Shown here one piece after another: positions 46,970-59,713 of a DNA stretch of 63,336 nt. This stretch comes from Neobacillus thermocopriae. Lineage in GTDB: Bacteria; Bacillota; Bacilli; Bacillales; Cytobacillaceae. The first letter of the stretch is position 1; the number at the start of each line of letters is the position of its first letter. The position numbers and the translations under genes are program-made. The notes under the pieces were generated by a model, which was given only the letters and a program-made list of their open reading frames with translations, searched no databases and was not told where the DNA came from. The stretch lies in assembly GCF_010975035.1 (NCBI RefSeq), contig NZ_JAAIUV010000021.1, positions 1 through 63,336 of the forward strand, in the 5' to 3' direction.

Positions 46970-47914
46970 ATGCTATATATTGTATTATTTATCATATTTA
47001 TTTTATTATTTATTTTCGGGATGACCATTATTAGGTTTGGATTGTTTAATTTATCAGCAAATAAATTAAAGGGTTGGTTGATCAAATTAACTGGAACCCC
47101 ATTAAAAGGTTTGATCACCGGAACTTTTATCACCGCTCTACTACAAAGCAGTTCAGCAGTTATGGTTATTACCATCGGGCTCATTTCCGCTAGAATTATG
47201 ACATTCCCACAATCAATTGGAATTATTTTAGGAACGAATATCGGAACTACTTTTAAAACGGAACTGATCACCTTTAATCTAGACCGTATACTTGTTCCTT
47301 TAGCGATTATAGGGGCGATCCTTATCCTATTTAATCATATTAAAATAAGAAGTATCGGTATGCTCTTCTTTGGTATTGCCTCTGTTTTCACTGCTATGAA
47401 AGGATTCGAATTATTAGCCCATCCATTAACAGAACTTTCAATGATCAAAGAATTTATTATTTCGATTAATGATAATATTATACTTAGTCTCTTAACAGGA
47501 GCCGTGATTACTGCGATTATTCAATCCAGTACTGCTATGACCGGAATTACAATGGGATTTTTAACAGCTGGGCTACTACAGCTTGATGCAGGAATCGCCA
47601 TTGTTTTCGGAGCCAACATCGGAACATGTATTACCGCCTTAATCGCCTCCATTGGCGGAGGAAAAGAATCAAAATTAGCTGCGTATGCTCATATATGGCT
47701 CAATGTTTTTGGTGTCTTATTATTTACCCCTTTTATCCCATTGCTTACTGAATATGCACCTTATTTAGCAAGTAATAAGATGGTACAATTGGCTCATATT
47801 AGCGTTTTATTTAATGTTATCTCATCTTTGCTCGTATTGCCATTTGCTACTAAATTCGGAGAAATGATATTGTTTTTACATGATAGAAAACCAAATTCTC
47901 CAGTTATAAAGTAA
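46970..47914 (+). CDS. yqeW: Na/Pi cotransporter family protein YqeW
   Basis: A 314-residue membrane protein with eight to nine helices and two inverted-repeat halves, each carrying the family motif: QSSSAVMVITIGL and QSSTAMTGITMGF. This is the NptA/PNaS family, probably transporting phosphate with sodium. No PhoU domain is fused. The start has AAAGGAGAGGTG upstream. It is a second phosphate-type uptake gene in the window besides pst. Confidence 0.9.
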   Translation: MLYIVLFIIFILLFIFGMTIIRFGLFNLSANKLKGWLIKLTGTPLKGLITGTFITALLQSSSAVMVITIGLISARIMTFPQSIGIILGTNIGTTFKTELITFNLDRILVPLAIIGAILILFNHIKIRSIGMLFFGIASVFTAMKGFELLAHPLTELSMIKEFIISINDNIILSLLTGAVITAIIQSSTAMTGITMGFLTAGLLQLDAGIAIVFGANIGTCITALIASIGGGKESKLAAYAHIWLNVFGVLLFTPFIPLLTEYAPYLASNKMVQLAHISVLFNVISSLLVLPFATKFGEMILFLHDRKPNSPVIK

Positions 47915-47938
47915 AAGGACCGCACACGGTCCTTATTA
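47912..47938. terminator. Convergent terminator yqeW / mtaB
   Basis: The stem AAGGACCG (47915-47922) pairs with CGGTCCTT (47927-47934). The flanks are only modestly A/T-rich, so its strength is uncertain. Confidence 0.7.
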
Positions 47939-49309
47939 AATAGCTGCTTCTTTTCTTGTAAATATTTCTTCCTTTACCTCAGCCCGATCTTCAACAACAC
48001 GGACAAATTGACCTTCATTGTATGGATAACCGGCTTTTGTAATTTTTACCTTAACGATTTTCCCGATCATATCTTCTGTAGCAGGGAATACAACCTTTAA
48101 GTAGTTATCAGTGTAGCCAACATAAAGACCGGAATTCGCTTGCTCTTTAAACTCCTCTTCTGGAATCACTTCAAGAACTTCACCTTCAAATTGGGATGCA
48201 TATTCTTTTGCAAGTTGATCAGATAAAGTTATCAAGCGATGAACACGTTCGTTTTTAATTTCTTCATCAATTTGATCTTCCATTCTAGCCGCAGGTGTCC
48301 CTGTACGTTTGGAATAAGGAAAAACATGAAGCTCAGAGAATTTATGTTTTTTAATAAAATTATACGTTTCCATAAATTCCTCTTCCGTTTCACCTGGGAA
48401 TCCAACAATAACGTCAGAAGTAACGGCAAGTCCCGGAAGAACCTCTTTCAACCGATTTAATCGTTCAGCAAAGAATTCCATTGTATATTTACGACGCATT
48501 CTTTTTAATACTGTATTAGAACCTGATTGTAATGGAATATGCAAATGACGAACAACAATTTTTGAATGCTTAATTACCTCTATCACTTCATCCGTAATTT
48601 GGCTAGCTTCAATTGAAGAAATACGCAAACGCTCTAAACCTTTAACTTCTGCTTCTAAATCACGAAGTAGCATAGCGAGGTTGTAATCTTTCATGTCTTC
48701 TCCATAACCGCCAGTATGGATTCCTGTTAAAACAATTTCTTTATAACCTGCATCAACTAACTGCTGAGCTTGGCGAATAACTTCTTTCGGATCACGAGAT
48801 CTCATAAGGCCGCGAGCCCACGGAATAATACAGAATGTACAGAAATTGTTACAACCTTCCTGAATTTTTAAAGAAGCGCGTGTTCTGTCGGTAAAGGATG
48901 GAACGTCAAGTTCTTCATACACACGATTCTTCATGATATTGCTCACACCGTTAATAGGCTGGCGTTCCTTCTTATACTGTTCAATATAATCAAGCATTTT
49001 CACACGGTCCTGAGTACCAATAACAATATCAACGCCAGGAATCGCCATAATTTCTGCTGGAGAAGTTTGAGCATAACATCCTGTAACACAAATAACTGCA
49101 TCTGGATTTTTCCTAACTGCTCTTCGTATCACCTGACGGCTTTTTTTATCACCCGTATTTGTTACCGTACATGTATTAATTACATAAACATCTGCTATGG
49201 ATTCAAATTCAACTCTCTCATAGCCTTCTTGTTTAAAAAGCTGCCAAATGGCTTCTGTTTCATAGTGGTTTACCTTGCAACCTAGTGTATGAAATGCAAC
49301 TGTTGGCAT
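47936..49309 (-). CDS. mtaB: tRNA t6A37 methylthiotransferase MtaB
   Basis: Adds a methylthio group to t6A37 in tRNA with two 4Fe-4S clusters. The N-terminal domain has GCKVNHYE and NTCTVTN; the radical-SAM motif is CNNFCTFC; a C-terminal TRAM-like domain follows. About 457 residues from the ATG at 49309, which has AGGTGAG four bases upstream and nearly abuts rsmE. Confidence 0.95.
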   Translation of the reverse strand: MPTVAFHTLGCKVNHYETEAIWQLFKQEGYERVEFESIADVYVINTCTVTNTGDKKSRQVIRRAVRKNPDAVICVTGCYAQTSPAEIMAIPGVDIVIGTQDRVKMLDYIEQYKKERQPINGVSNIMKNRVYEELDVPSFTDRTRASLKIQEGCNNFCTFCIIPWARGLMRSRDPKEVIRQAQQLVDAGYKEIVLTGIHTGGYGEDMKDYNLAMLLRDLEAEVKGLERLRISSIEASQITDEVIEVIKHSKIVVRHLHIPLQSGSNTVLKRMRRKYTMEFFAERLNRLKEVLPGLAVTSDVIVGFPGETEEEFMETYNFIKKHKFSELHVFPYSKRTGTPAARMEDQIDEEIKNERVHRLITLSDQLAKEYASQFEGEVLEVIPEEEFKEQANSGLYVGYTDNYLKVVFPATEDMIGKIVKVKITKAGYPYNEGQFVRVVEDRAEVKEEIFTRKEAAI

Positions 49310-49314
49310 AATTC

Positions 49315-50064
49315 TCACCTCAATAATTCAAAATGATAGGAAATAGCCGCTAGTGAATATAATGGGGCTGTTTCCGCACGTAAAATTCGTGGACCAAGTC
49401 CACAAAGACCAAAACCATTATTTTTTAATTGTTCAACTTCTTCAGCTGCCAGACCACCTTCTGGTCCAAACACAATAAGAAGTGATTTTCCAGGCTGCAT
49501 CTGTTTTAAAACAGCAGAAAAAACGGAGGTTTCCCCGTTCCGACTTTCATCTTCAAATGCAACCAATTTATAGTCAAATTCCTTGCTTTTTTCCAGCAAA
49601 TCTTTTAATCTCACAGGCGTTGATATCTTTGGCACCCTCACACGGTGAGATTGTTCTGCAGCTTCTTTAGCAATTTTTTGCCATCTCTCTACTTTTTTGG
49701 CTGCCTTTTTATCATCCCATTTAACAACAGATCTCGCTGCAGTAAATGGGATAAATTGATGAGCCCCTAACTCAGTCCCTTTTTGAATAATCCATTCCAG
49801 CTTGTCTCCTTTTGGAAGACCGCTTGCAATGGCAACTGAGATAGGAAGTTCGGAATCCTCTTCTTTCCATTGTACAACGTCTGCAACGACTCTTTCATCG
49901 GTAATTTCTGCAAGCTTGCATAAAGCTTGTCGTCCATCTGGATCAACACAAATAATTTGATCGCCTATTTCCATCCGCATCACTTTAACGATATGATGAC
50001 GGTCATTTTCGTCTATGAAAAAGCGATCTTCTTTTGCTCGATGTTTAACAAAGTAGCGTTGCAA
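49315..50064 (-). CDS. rsmE: 16S rRNA m3U1498 methyltransferase
   Basis: A 249-residue SPOUT methyltransferase. It has an N-terminal PUA-like domain and the C-terminal knot motifs IVFGPEGGL and LGPRILRAETAPLYSL. The position behind prmA in the heat-shock operon is conserved. Confidence 0.95.
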   Translation of the reverse strand: MQRYFVKHRAKEDRFFIDENDRHHIVKVMRMEIGDQIICVDPDGRQALCKLAEITDERVVADVVQWKEEDSELPISVAIASGLPKGDKLEWIIQKGTELGAHQFIPFTAARSVVKWDDKKAAKKVERWQKIAKEAAEQSHRVRVPKISTPVRLKDLLEKSKEFDYKLVAFEDESRNGETSVFSAVLKQMQPGKSLLIVFGPEGGLAAEEVEQLKNNGFGLCGLGPRILRAETAPLYSLAAISYHFELLR

Positions 50065-50168
50065 TCCGAAGCACCCTCTCTAACACATAATACGATATAT
50101 TTTACTAAAATTTATCAAAAATATAAAGAAAAAATAAAAGGGGACATAGCATCCCCCTACCATCAGCA

Positions 50169-51110
50169 TTATAGCCTTTTTGAAATGATTGCAACCCAAT
50201 CTTCCATTAAAATGGTTTCTACAATTTCAAATCCAGAATTCATTAAAGCTTCTTTTACTGAATCTTTTTTCTGTTGAATAATACCGGAAGTAATAAAATA
50301 TCCTCCAGGCTTTACTACACGCGCAGCATCATCAGTAAACCTTAGAATTACTTCGGCTAAAATATTTGCCACAATAACATCTGCCGAGTTCTCTTCTACC
50401 CCATCTAGAAGATTGTTTTGAGAAACTGTCACAATATTGTTTACTTTATTAAGCTTAATATTTAATTTAGCTTGTGTTACAGCCACATCATCTAGGTCGT
50501 ATGCTCTCACGTCTTCTGCCCCCAACATGGCAGCGGCAATACTTAAAACACCAGACCCGGTTCCAACATCAATCACTCTATCTCCAGGGCGGACCGTTCT
50601 TTCAATTGCTTGAATACACATGACCGTTGTAGGATGGGTACCAGTGCCAAAAGCCATCCCGGGATCTAATTCAATAATTAATTCATCACTGCTAACCGGG
50701 TGATAAATCTCCCATGTAGGAACAATGGTGAATTTTTCAGAAATCTTCACTGGATTATAATATTTCTTCCAGGCTGTTGCCCATTCCTCTTCATTTACTT
50801 CACTAATCGTAATTTTATTTTTTCCAACATCTATATCATAAATAATCAGATTATTGATCGACTCTTTAATAGCCTCTACAGTTTCTCCAAGAAAACTATT
50901 AACTGGCAAATACGCTTTAACAATGACCCCTTCCTCAGGGTAATCGTCCGGATTGAGTTGGTAAATTTCCCCGAATTGATCTTCCCTTTCTTTTGTCAAT
51001 TCAAATGGATCCTCTATAACTACGCCGCTCGCCCCGGCCTCATGCAAAATATGTGATATAGGTTCGATCGCCTCATTGGTTGTGTGGATACTAATTTCAG
51101 ACCACTTCAT
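50169..51110 (-). CDS. prmA: Ribosomal protein L11 methyltransferase
   Basis: Methylates ribosomal protein L11. SAM motifs [20 protein letters not shown] and IVANILAEV, plus [14 protein letters not shown], are diagnostic. 313 residues. Lies 17 bases behind dnaJ. Confidence 0.96.
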   Translation of the reverse strand: MKWSEISIHTTNEAIEPISHILHEAGASGVVIEDPFELTKEREDQFGEIYQLNPDDYPEEGVIVKAYLPVNSFLGETVEAIKESINNLIIYDIDVGKNKITISEVNEEEWATAWKKYYNPVKISEKFTIVPTWEIYHPVSSDELIIELDPGMAFGTGTHPTTVMCIQAIERTVRPGDRVIDVGTGSGVLSIAAAMLGAEDVRAYDLDDVAVTQAKLNIKLNKVNNIVTVSQNNLLDGVEENSADVIVANILAEVILRFTDDAARVVKPGGYFITSGIIQQKKDSVKEALMNSGFEIVETILMEDWVAIISKRL

Positions 51111-51127
51111 ATTACCAACTCCAATAC

Positions 51128-52258
51128 TTACTCGCCTTTAAAGGCCCGTTTTACTTTTGAAAAAAAGCTTTCTTCATGTCCACCAAATGGAGCATTTCCA
51201 CTCGCTTCATCAAATTCACGAAGAAGTTGTTTTTGTTTTTCACTTAATTTTGTTGGGGTTATGATACGAACAAGAATATGTTGGTCCCCAACACCATATC
51301 CTCGAACGTTTGGAATCCCTTTTCCTTTTAAACGGAATTTCGTTCCCGTTTGAGTTCCCGCAGGGACTTTTAGTTTTACTTTACCGTGTAATGTTGGCAC
51401 TTCAATTTCTGCCCCTAATGCAGCTTGAACGAAAGTAATTGGCATTTCACAATAAATATCATCGCCATCTCTTTCAAAGAATTCATGTGGACGAACATGG
51501 AAAACCACATACAAATCTCCAGGAGGGCCTCCATTAATACCTGCTTCACCTTGTCCAGCCATTCTTAATTGTTGTCCATCATCAATACCTGCAGGGATTT
51601 TCACATGGATTTTTTTCCGTTTTTTCACCTTTCCAGATCCACCGCAAGTTGAACATTTTTGTTTAATTTCTTTCCCAGTACCATTACAATAATGACAAGT
51701 TCTGCGATTAACAATACGTCCAAATGGTGTATTTTGTTCAATACTTATTTGACCTGAACCATGACAATGCCTACAAGTTTCTGGCTTCGTTCCAGGCTTA
51801 GCTCCTGAGCCATGACACGTTCCACATTCTTCTTCACGAGGAATTTCAATATCGGTTTCTTTTCCAAACGCTGCTTCCTCAAAAGAAATCGTCATTGTAT
51901 ATTGAAGATCCGCACCTTGTCTTGGCGCATTCGGATCTCGTCTACGTGAGCCGCCTCCGCCAAAAAAAGTATTAAAAATATCTTCAAAACCGCCAAAACC
52001 GCCAAAATCACTACCACCAAAACCACCGAAGCCTTGGTTTGGATCGGTATGGCCAAATTGATCATAATGTGCTCTTTTTTGGTCATCACTCAATACTTCA
52101 TAAGCTTCTTTAATTTCTTTAAATTTATCCGCTGCATCCGGCTCTTTATTAATATCTGGGTGATATTTTTTGGACAATTTCCGATAAGCTTTTTTGATCT
52201 CGTCCTTTGTGGCATTTTTGCCTATACCCAGTACCTCATAGTAATCCCTTTTACTCAT
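51128..52258 (-). CDS. dnaJ: Chaperone DnaJ
   Basis: A 376-residue Hsp40 with the J domain (HPD motif near residue 35), a Gly/Phe-rich linker, four zinc-finger repeats ([32 protein letters not shown]) and the C-terminal substrate domain. The ATG at 52258 is preferred over an upstream in-frame start, with GGTGGT just upstream. Partner of DnaK. Confidence 0.97.
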   Translation of the reverse strand: MSKRDYYEVLGIGKNATKDEIKKAYRKLSKKYHPDINKEPDAADKFKEIKEAYEVLSDDQKRAHYDQFGHTDPNQGFGGFGGSDFGGFGGFEDIFNTFFGGGGSRRRDPNAPRQGADLQYTMTISFEEAAFGKETDIEIPREEECGTCHGSGAKPGTKPETCRHCHGSGQISIEQNTPFGRIVNRRTCHYCNGTGKEIKQKCSTCGGSGKVKKRKKIHVKIPAGIDDGQQLRMAGQGEAGINGGPPGDLYVVFHVRPHEFFERDGDDIYCEMPITFVQAALGAEIEVPTLHGKVKLKVPAGTQTGTKFRLKGKGIPNVRGYGVGDQHILVRIITPTKLSEKQKQLLREFDEASGNAPFGGHEESFFSKVKRAFKGE

Positions 52259-52324
52259 GATTACCACCACTCCCGAATCTGTCACATAAAAATTATTCTA
52301 ACACCCCTAGAAAAGGATATCAAT

Positions 52325-52363
52325 AAAAAAGCCAAAGCCGCTCATATAGACTTTGACTTTTTT
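52325..52363 (-). terminator. dnaK-dnaJ intergenic hairpin
   Basis: A 12-base stem (52326-52337 with 52351-52362, one G-U pair) with a T-run. It probably reduces dnaJ expression relative to dnaK. Confidence 0.75.
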
Positions 52364-52375
52364 ACATTTACATCA

Positions 52376-54869
<2,494 letters not shown>

Positions 54870-54926
54870 CTTACTCACCTCCCTTAAAGAATCAAACACA
54901 TATTACACCCATTTATCTTCACAATA

Positions 54927-54958
54927 AGAGGGGTGAAATGTTTTACTTTCACCCTTCT
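54927..54958 (-). other. hrcA-grpE intercistronic stem
   Basis: The inverted repeat AGAGGGGTGAAA (54927-54938) with TTTCACCCTTCT (54947-54958). In B. subtilis the dnaK operon mRNA is cleaved between hrcA and grpE, leaving a stem on the downstream product; this stem is in the corresponding place. Confidence 0.65.
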
Positions 54959-54975
54959 CAATATTACCATCATTA

Positions 54976-56007
54976 TTACTCTTGATACAGCTTTGTAAAC
55001 ACCTCTGTCAAATCTCTGCTTATTATTTTTAGTAAGCTGATGACACGGGAGTACTCCATTCTGGTCGGTCCGAGGATGGCTATAGAGCCCAATTTTTCAG
55101 ACCCCGCCGAATACGTAGCTGTAATTAAACTGCAATTATCCATAACCCGATCCTGATTTTCACTTCCAATTTTCACACTGATTCCAGCTGTATTACTACG
55201 AATCAAATTCGTAATCCATTCTTCTTGATCAATCATCGTTAAAAGATTTCGGATTTTTGTAATGTCATTGAATTCCGGCTGACTCAGCATGTTCGCCTTT
55301 CCGGCAAAGAAAAGTTTTTCATGGATCGGCATTTTTAGTGTTTCTGCAATTTGATGCAGCATTAAATCATAGTTATTTATATGCTGTTTTAACAGCGTCG
55401 CCACTTCTTTATAAATCTTATTATGCAAGTCCTCTAATGGAACTCCAGTTAATCTTTCATTTAAAATATTTACCATTTTTTCAATATCACTTGGGTCTAC
55501 GGATACCGGAAGAGGAAATGTTCGATTTTCAACATGCCCGGTGTCTGTAACCAATATAGCAACGGCTGTTTCTTTATTTAACGGAATGATTTGGAGCCTT
55601 TTTAATTTATTCACACTTACCGCCGGTCCTAATACAATCGAAGTATAATTCGTTAACTCTGATAATATCTTCGCAGATTTTTGAATAACCTTTTCAAATT
55701 CAAAAATTTTCTCAGCGAAAATCGACTGGATAACGGAAATATCTTGTTGATTCAAAGCTTGAGGCGATAGTAAATGATCGACGTAGTATCGATAACCTTT
55801 TTCAGATGGAACTCGACCGGAAGATGTGTGAGTTTTTTCTATATATCCCATTTCTTCTAGGTCTGCCATTTCATTCCTGATAGTTGCCGAACTTAATGAG
55901 ATTCCCTCTTTTTTCGACAAGGTTCTAGAGCCGACAGGTTGCGCAGATCGAATAAAATCATCAACAATTATCTGGAGAATCAACAATTGACGATCTGTTA
56001 ACAACAT
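54976..56007 (-). CDS. hrcA: Heat-inducible repressor HrcA
   Basis: Represses class I heat-shock genes at CIRCE. The N-terminal winged helix has [34 protein letters not shown]; the GAF-like and dimerisation domains follow. 343 residues; GAGGTGATGA precedes the ATG. First gene of hrcA-grpE-dnaK-dnaJ-prmA-rsmE-mtaB. Confidence 0.96.
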   Translation of the reverse strand: MLLTDRQLLILQIIVDDFIRSAQPVGSRTLSKKEGISLSSATIRNEMADLEEMGYIEKTHTSSGRVPSEKGYRYYVDHLLSPQALNQQDISVIQSIFAEKIFEFEKVIQKSAKILSELTNYTSIVLGPAVSVNKLKRLQIIPLNKETAVAILVTDTGHVENRTFPLPVSVDPSDIEKMVNILNERLTGVPLEDLHNKIYKEVATLLKQHINNYDLMLHQIAETLKMPIHEKLFFAGKANMLSQPEFNDITKIRNLLTMIDQEEWITNLIRSNTAGISVKIGSENQDRVMDNCSLITATYSAGSEKLGSIAILGPTRMEYSRVISLLKIISRDLTEVFTKLYQE

Positions 56008-56019
56008 TCATCACCTCTG

Positions 56020-56046
56020 TTAGCACTCCTAATCAACGAGTGCTAA
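56020..56046 (-). promoter_or_regulatory. CIRCE operator of the dnaK operon
   Basis: The perfect CIRCE element TTAGCACTC-N9-GAGTGCTAA lies 13 bases upstream of hrcA. A minus-strand TTGACA at 56085-56080 and an AT-rich -10 region (GATAAT/TATAAT, 56070-56046) probably form the sigma-A promoter overlapped by the operator. Confidence 0.97.
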
Positions 56047-56100
56047 TTATATTAATAAATTATCAAAAAGGGGGAATGGTGTCAATGATTAAGCGCTAAG

Positions 56101-57240
56101 TTAAATCGTTCCTAAGAAAGCTTGAAATACTTCATTTCCCAACAGTTTTCCGGTTCTTGTTAAATAAATATAATCATTTTTCACTTCAATCCATTTTTTA
56201 TCGACTAGTTCATTAATTTCCTTATTAAATAGTGTTAATGGATTTTGATTATATTTTTGATAAAACTGTGAGATAGAAACTCCTTCTGTTTTGCGCAGCC
56301 CTAAAAACATTTCCTCCTCCATTTGTTCAGTTGATGTAACAAAATGGTCTTCATAAATAGGAAATTCATTATTGCTGATTCTGTCGATATACTTTTTTAT
56401 TGGACCAATATTAGAACGTCGAATTCCATTGATGTAACTATGGGCACCGGCTCCAAAACCGTAATAATGGTTATTATTCCAATAGGTTAAATTGTGCCGG
56501 CTTTCATATCCAGGAATGGAAAAATTGCTGATTTCATATTGCCGAACACCGTGTTTATCCATTTCATCCATTAACATCTCATACATTTGTGCTTCAATAT
56601 CTTCCCCTGGTGTAGGGAGTTTGCCCTTTTTCATTAAATTATAAAACACAGTTTTTGGCTCGATAATCAACGAATAAGCAGAATAATGAGGAATATCTAA
56701 TGAAAATGCCTTCTCTAATGATGCTTTAAAATCTTTTATTGTTTGATTAGGCAAGCTATAAATAAGATCAATACTTATATTGGAGAAACCCAATGATTTT
56801 GCTAAATCAATCGTTCGATAAACATCCTTTGCCCGATGTACACGGCCGATCCTTTCTAGCAATTCATCATTAAAAGTTTGGACGCCAAGACTTAAACGGT
56901 TAACACCTGCATTCTTTAATATTTGTAATTTATCTTTTGATAAATCACCCGGATTTGCTTCAAATGTAAACTCTATATTTGAGCTTTTTGGAAGGTTATT
57001 ATTTATACTTTCACAAAGTACGTATAACTGCTTCTCATTTAAGGAAGTAGGGGTTCCTCCACCGACAAAAATCGTATCTAGCTCATTTGTTGGAAATTCT
57101 TGAAGAGTCATCTTTATCTCAAGATCTAAGGCATTTAGATAATTATCTACAGGCTGACCTTTTAAAAATACTTTATTAAAGTCACAATAATGACAAATAT
57201 GTTCGCAAAAAGGGATATGGATATATGCCGCTTTTATCAA
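56101..57240 (-). CDS. hemW: Radical SAM protein HemW
   Basis: A 379-residue radical-SAM protein of the coproporphyrinogen-oxidase-like family. The cluster motif is CEHICHYC and the downstream GGGTPTSL, LGVQTFND motifs fit. It is now regarded as a haem chaperone rather than an oxidase. The start is a TTG at 57240, with GAGGT about seven bases upstream. It follows lepA across a hairpin. Confidence 0.92.
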   Translation of the reverse strand: MIKAAYIHIPFCEHICHYCDFNKVFLKGQPVDNYLNALDLEIKMTLQEFPTNELDTIFVGGGTPTSLNEKQLYVLCESINNNLPKSSNIEFTFEANPGDLSKDKLQILKNAGVNRLSLGVQTFNDELLERIGRVHRAKDVYRTIDLAKSLGFSNISIDLIYSLPNQTIKDFKASLEKAFSLDIPHYSAYSLIIEPKTVFYNLMKKGKLPTPGEDIEAQMYEMLMDEMDKHGVRQYEISNFSIPGYESRHNLTYWNNNHYYGFGAGAHSYINGIRRSNIGPIKKYIDRISNNEFPIYEDHFVTSTEQMEEEMFLGLRKTEGVSISQFYQKYNQNPLTLFNKEINELVDKKWIEVKNDYIYLTRTGKLLGNEVFQAFLGTI

Positions 57241-57263
57241 TTTTTCAACCTCAATTCTACGAA

Positions 57264-57306
57264 ACAAAAAGAGGCAGGAATCGCCTGACAAAAGGCTTGT
57301 CCTACC
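57264..57306 (-). terminator. lepA-hemW intergenic hairpin
   Basis: A two-part stem (GGCAGGA/TCCTACC outer with a G-U pair, GCCT/AGGC inner) followed on the minus strand by CTCTTTTTG. It looks like a terminator or attenuator between lepA and hemW. Confidence 0.65.
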
Positions 57307-57317
57307 CTCCTTGTTTG

Positions 57318-59153
57318 TTATTGTTTACTATTGGAATCATCCATTTTTAATACTGCCATGAAGGCTTCTTGCGGAACTTCAACAGATCCAACCTGTTTCA
57401 TCCGTTTTTTACCTTCTTTTTGCTTCTCCAATAGTTTTCGTTTCCGGGAAATATCTCCACCATAACATTTAGCTAATACGTTTTTCCGCATCGCTTTAAT
57501 AGTTGAACGTGCTACAATCTTTTGTCCAATTGCTGCCTGAACTGGAACTTCAAATTGTTGTCTAGGGATTAGTTCTTTTAGCTTCTCAACGATGACTTTT
57601 CCACGTTCATAAGCGAAATCTTTATGAACGATAAAGCTTAATGCATCAACCTTTTCTCCATTTAATAATATATCCATTTTCACTAGTTTCGATGGCTTAT
57701 AACCAATTAATTCATAATCAAATGAGGCATAACCTCTAGTATTTGACTTCAATTGGTCAAAAAAATCATATACAATTTCCGCTAAAGGAATTTCATAAAC
57801 AATGCTTACGCGATTTTCATCCAAATATTGCATGTCAACAAAATTTCCGCGTTTTTGCTGGCAAAGTTCCATGATAGCACCAACATAGTCATTTGGTGAC
57901 ATCATTGTTGCCTTAACATAAGGTTCTTCAACATGGTCAATTTTTTGCGGATCAGGCATATTTGAAGGGTTATCTACATTGACAAGTGTTCCATCTGTCA
58001 AGTGAACATGGTAAATAACGCTTGGTGCCGTTGTTATCAAATCAATTTTAAATTCACGCTCAATCCGTTCTTGAATGATTTCCATGTGAAGTAGTCCCAA
58101 GAATCCGCAACGGAAACCAAATCCAAGTGCCTGTGAGGTTTCCGGCTCAAATTGCAAGGCAGAATCATTTAATTGCAATTTTTCAAGTGCTTCGCGGAGA
58201 TCATTAAATTTGGCCGTATCAATTGGATATAAGCCACAATATACCATTGGATTTAATTTTCGATATCCTGGGAGTGGCTCAGCTGCCCCATTTTTGGCAT
58301 TTGTAATCGTATCACCGACCCGGGTATCACTAACATTTTTGATTGACGCGGTCAGGAATCCAACATCACCAACTGATAATTCTTCACGCATTTCCGCTTT
58401 CGGTGTAAATACTCCAACTTCTGTAACCTCAAACTCGGCACCGGTTGCCATCATTTTAATTTTATCGCCAACCTTTACAGTACCTTCTACAACACGAATA
58501 TAGGCTACTACTCCTCGATAAGCATCATACAGAGAATCGAAAATCAATGCTTTTAATGGTGCATCGGGATCACCAGTTGGAGCCGGAACTTTTTCTACAA
58601 TCTGTTCAAGAATCTCTTCAATCCCAATCCCGGCTTTTGCCGAAGCTAAAACAGCTTCAGATGCATCTAAACCGATTACCTCCTCAATTTCATTGCGAAC
58701 CCGTTCAGGGTCAGCACTTGGCAAATCGATTTTATTAATTACTGGCAAAATCTCAAGATCATTATCAAGAGCCAAATAAACATTTGCCAATGTCTGTGCT
58801 TCAATTCCTTGTGCAGCATCTACGACTAAAATGGCGCCTTCACAAGCAGCAAGGCTTCGGGAAACTTCATATGTAAAATCGACGTGTCCCGGTGTATCGA
58901 TTAAATGAAAAATATATTCTTCTCCATCTTTCGCTTTATATTTTAATTGAACAGCATTTAATTTAATGGTAATCCCGCGTTCACGCTCAAGGTCCATGGA
59001 ATCTAACAGCTGATCCTTCATTTCACGGGATGATAATGCATTTGTTTTTTCTAAAATTCGATCTGCCAATGTTGATTTTCCGTGGTCAATATGGGCAATA
59101 ATCGAAAAGTTTCTAATCTTCGATTGTCTTTTCAATCTCTCTTCTCTGTTCAT
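57318..59153 (-). CDS. lepA: Elongation factor 4 (LepA)
   Basis: A ribosome-associated GTPase that back-translocates or remodels stalled ribosomes. G motifs [20 protein letters not shown] and NKIDLP, then the EF-G-like domains and the LepA C-terminal domain ([20 protein letters not shown]). The ATG at 59153 has AGGAGTG upstream and gives 611 residues. Confidence 0.97.
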   Translation of the reverse strand: MNREERLKRQSKIRNFSIIAHIDHGKSTLADRILEKTNALSSREMKDQLLDSMDLERERGITIKLNAVQLKYKAKDGEEYIFHLIDTPGHVDFTYEVSRSLAACEGAILVVDAAQGIEAQTLANVYLALDNDLEILPVINKIDLPSADPERVRNEIEEVIGLDASEAVLASAKAGIGIEEILEQIVEKVPAPTGDPDAPLKALIFDSLYDAYRGVVAYIRVVEGTVKVGDKIKMMATGAEFEVTEVGVFTPKAEMREELSVGDVGFLTASIKNVSDTRVGDTITNAKNGAAEPLPGYRKLNPMVYCGLYPIDTAKFNDLREALEKLQLNDSALQFEPETSQALGFGFRCGFLGLLHMEIIQERIEREFKIDLITTAPSVIYHVHLTDGTLVNVDNPSNMPDPQKIDHVEEPYVKATMMSPNDYVGAIMELCQQKRGNFVDMQYLDENRVSIVYEIPLAEIVYDFFDQLKSNTRGYASFDYELIGYKPSKLVKMDILLNGEKVDALSFIVHKDFAYERGKVIVEKLKELIPRQQFEVPVQAAIGQKIVARSTIKAMRKNVLAKCYGGDISRKRKLLEKQKEGKKRMKQVGSVEVPQEAFMAVLKMDDSNSKQ

Positions 59154-59197
59154 GTCTTTCACTCCTACATTAACTCGCACACGTTCACTATTTTACG

Positions 59198-59226
59198 ATT
59201 ATATCAGCCCCACTTTCAATATTCAA
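59198..59226 (-). promoter_or_regulatory. lepA promoter
   Basis: Minus-strand TTGAAT (59226-59221), a 17-base spacer and a perfect TATAAT (59203-59198), 45 bases ahead of lepA. Confidence 0.78.
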
Positions 59227-59347
59227 TTATAAAAGTGAAAGCGCCTTGCTTCATCTAACGAATAAAAATACTTCAACGAGGAAAATGAGTCTTTGCTATT
59301 CCAATCGCTAAAATAGCGTTAAATGTTGCGTACCAAACAATACTAGC

Positions 59348-59376
59348 TAAAAGAGCGGTACCTTTTAGGCACCGCC
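59348..59376 (-). terminator. spoIIP-yqxA terminator
   Basis: The stem GCGGTACC/GGCACCGC (59355-59362 with 59368-59375) is followed by TCTTTTA on the minus strand. Confidence 0.8.
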
Positions 59377-59381
59377 CCCTA

Positions 59382-59696
59382 TTAATCAACAATCTTCTTA
59401 ATTAGTTTTTCCGAAGCATCAGTCAAACTATCTGATAATCTCTTTCCCATATTAGAAAAGAAATTATACGCACTTATTTCCTCAAGTTTTTTCTTTTTTG
59501 CTTCCAAATCATGGCTAGCGATCTTATTTCCTAAAATTGTAGCGTCTCTTTCATTTATAGAAACGACATTTTGGAAATTTGGATCATCATAACCCTTCAT
59601 TTTATGAATTCCGTTATTTGCTAGTTCCATTCCCGTAAATACGGCAATAAACATAAGTGCTGTTATGATGAAACTTTTTAGCATGAACATTTTCAT
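59382..59696 (-). CDS. yqxA: YqxA family protein (DUF3679)
   Basis: A 104-residue protein with an N-terminal membrane helix and a charged, helical C-terminal part. Size and position directly behind spoIIP fit the YqxA/DUF3679 family of spore formers. The ATG at 59696 follows GGGTGAG by four bases. Function unknown; a sporulation role is likely from context. Confidence 0.85.
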   Translation of the reverse strand: MKMFMLKSFIITALMFIAVFTGMELANNGIHKMKGYDDPNFQNVVSINERDATILGNKIASHDLEAKKKKLEEISAYNFFSNMGKRLSDSLTDASEKLIKKIVD

Positions 59697-59713
59697 AAAG
59701 CTCACCCTTATTC

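Noticed and set aside
46912..47271. 119-codon minus-strand ORF opposite yqeW
   Set aside because: It mirrors the hydrophobic codons of the transporter; no ribosome site and the plus-strand gene is certain.
51084..51353. Plus-strand ORF opposite dnaJ
   Set aside because: A shadow frame of dnaJ without a start signal.
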